From: Physcomitrium patens
Taxonomy: Eukaryota; Streptophyta; Bryopsida; Funariales; Funariaceae
DNA: 64,000 bases
NCBI RefSeq assembly: GCF_000002425.4
Contig: NC_037255.1
Span: forward strand, 3,768,735 to 3,832,734
Direction: 5' to 3'
The notes under the pieces were generated by a model. The model worked only from the letters and a program-made list of their open reading frames with translations. It had not been told where the DNA came from and did no database searches. Position numbers and translations under genes: made by a program. Positions 62,695 through 64,000 of this stretch are shown piece after piece (positions within the stretch are counted from its first letter, which is position 1; each line of letters starts with the position of its first letter).

Positions 62695-63624
62695 ATTGTG
62701 AGAAAATATTAGAAAATAAAAGAGGTGTTGACAAGATCAATAATTATCTCAATCTTTTTCTATATAATATAGCAAATAAGAAAATCATATGAAAGTTTTT
62801 AAAGGTCTGTAAGGCTTCAAAAAAAGAATGTTTAAATTTTGAAATGTTTTTTTAGTAGTATTGTTAGATCCATGAAATGTTTTGCGAAAAACATTGATAG
62901 TATTATAGTTCGTAAGAGGAGACTTATAAAACCAACTAATATTTGAGAACTTTTTGCAATATTGCACAAAGATTGTATTATCAAACCATTTTATCTCTAC
63001 TTACTACTAATTGTTTAATTATTGCATATGTTTATGATAACTTAATTTTTTTCAAGGACTTTAAATGATATCAATGGATTGTAATCAATAACTTTTAAAA
63101 TTTAAATCTTTAAATTTATTTATTTATTTGATTGGTTTATTCTGACTCTTATTTTAAATTATACTGTCACATTAAGAGAGAGAAATTCTATAAAAAAAAG
63201 AGAGAGACAAGAAGTAGCAAAAGACTACACCAAATAAGAACTTCAACTTAAACTAACACCAACAATTCAGTGCTCTATCTTACATATGTTTTTAATTCTT
63301 TTATTTCTTTTATAGAGACATAATATCCATGTGTGTATCCATTTATATATATATATTTAGACAAATAAAAATTATGCTCCACATATTTTATTTGGTAAAA
63401 TTGTCACATATACAAATACTTAGTTCTTAGCATCTCAAAACTAATTACGTAAGAAATCATGCATTTGCGTGTCATTGAGTTTGAAGATATGATTCTGATG
63501 ATTCTGATAACTGAATTTCATCAAATCAGTACATTGCAACTTGACAACATACATTGAAGTGTATGAAATGCCATGTTTTCTATAGGTATATTTCCTGTTA
63601 ATTTATTTGTAATTTTTGAAATAA

Positions 63625-63627
<3 letters not shown>

Positions 63628-63656
<29 letters not shown>
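63628..63656. repeat. (AT)n microsatellite
   Basis: About 29 bases of AT repeat. Confidence 0.95.
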
Positions 63657-63659
<3 letters not shown>

Positions 63660-63912
63660 AGTGGGACTAAATCATTCTGCAATTAAAATAAAATTGATTG
63701 AAGACATTCCTACCATATTGAAAACTACTGTATTCAAATCCAACCACTGAAACTTCACAAATTTTAACATTGATTTTTAAATTTAGATGTTTTGACTATA
63801 ATATTTAAAATTAATTTCAGAAATTTCTATGATGTACCATGGAGGATTTCTATCTTTAAACTGAACATTTTAATTGAACTTCATAGTCTATATTTCCATA
63901 TAATCAAGTGAT

Positions 63913-63956
63913 TTATTATTATTATTGATATTATTATTATTATTATTATTATTATC
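63913..63956. repeat. (ATT)n microsatellite
   Basis: About 44 bases of ATT trinucleotides with one interruption. Confidence 0.95.
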
Positions 63957-64000
63957 TTTTATTTGTTTCCAAACACTCGTCAATTTGGCTCATAACGTCC

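Larger units (their letters stand above)
62171..64000. other. AT-rich spacer to the right edge
   Basis: No gene. Holds the foldback repeat at 62548-62694, (AT)n at 63628-63656 and (ATT)n at 63913-63956. Confidence 0.65.

Overview
The window looks like nuclear DNA of a land plant, most likely a moss (Physcomitrium/Physcomitrella-like). Four intron-bearing or plant-type host genes sit in islands of clearly higher GC. Very A/T-rich spacers separate them, filled with decayed retroelements, foldback elements and long AT microsatellites. The plant assignment rests on the protein families. The moss assignment is an inference from the compact-intron/AT-rich-spacer pattern and the type of LINE and chromovirus remnants. 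The sequence is draft quality: there are two N-filled gaps, and at least one is flanked by what reads as cloning-vector polylinker.

Layout. 1-2.96 kb: decayed 3' end of a Ty3/gypsy chromovirus with its LTR. 3.17-8.3 kb: two diverged direct copies of an unidentified 1.1-1.3 kb repeat, with an AT desert and a 100-N gap between them. 8.8-9.9 kb: an orphan GC-rich island. 11.25-18.0 kb (+): an 11-exon gene for a nucleotide-sugar/triose-phosphate-type transporter (600 aa), containing a 13-nt microexon. 18-24.4 kb: spacer. 25.8-28.5 kb (-): an intronless P-class PPR protein gene, the apparent counterpart of Arabidopsis At5g39980, interrupted only by a probably artificial assembly gap. 31.5-34.3 kb (-): a 4-exon MRS2/CorA-type magnesium transporter whose signature GMN motif reads SMN. 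38.0 kb: a MITE fragment. 38.9-45.3 kb (+): an old L1-type LINE. 45.5-46.5 kb (+): a possible small spliced gene or gene fragment. 46.8-50.7 kb (-): a complete 12-exon ATP-dependent PEP carboxykinase gene (664 aa). 52.8-64 kb: gene-free, with a PIF/Harbinger-like MITE carrying TAA target duplications, a second MITE, a 53-bp-arm hairpin and GC-richer non-coding islands.

The host genes are unrelated housekeeping functions (endomembrane sugar-conjugate transport, organellar RNA processing, Mg2+ transport, gluconeogenesis). Nothing suggests an operon or cluster. For the three spliced genes I assigned exon boundaries by hand; the reading frame stays open through every junction and the coding totals divide by three. 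I did not find a convincing new multi-gene system. The best leads are the SMN magnesium transporter, the hairpin/MITE cluster near 56.1-56.4 kb, the possible spliced gene at 45.5-46.5 kb and the gap artefact in the PPR gene.
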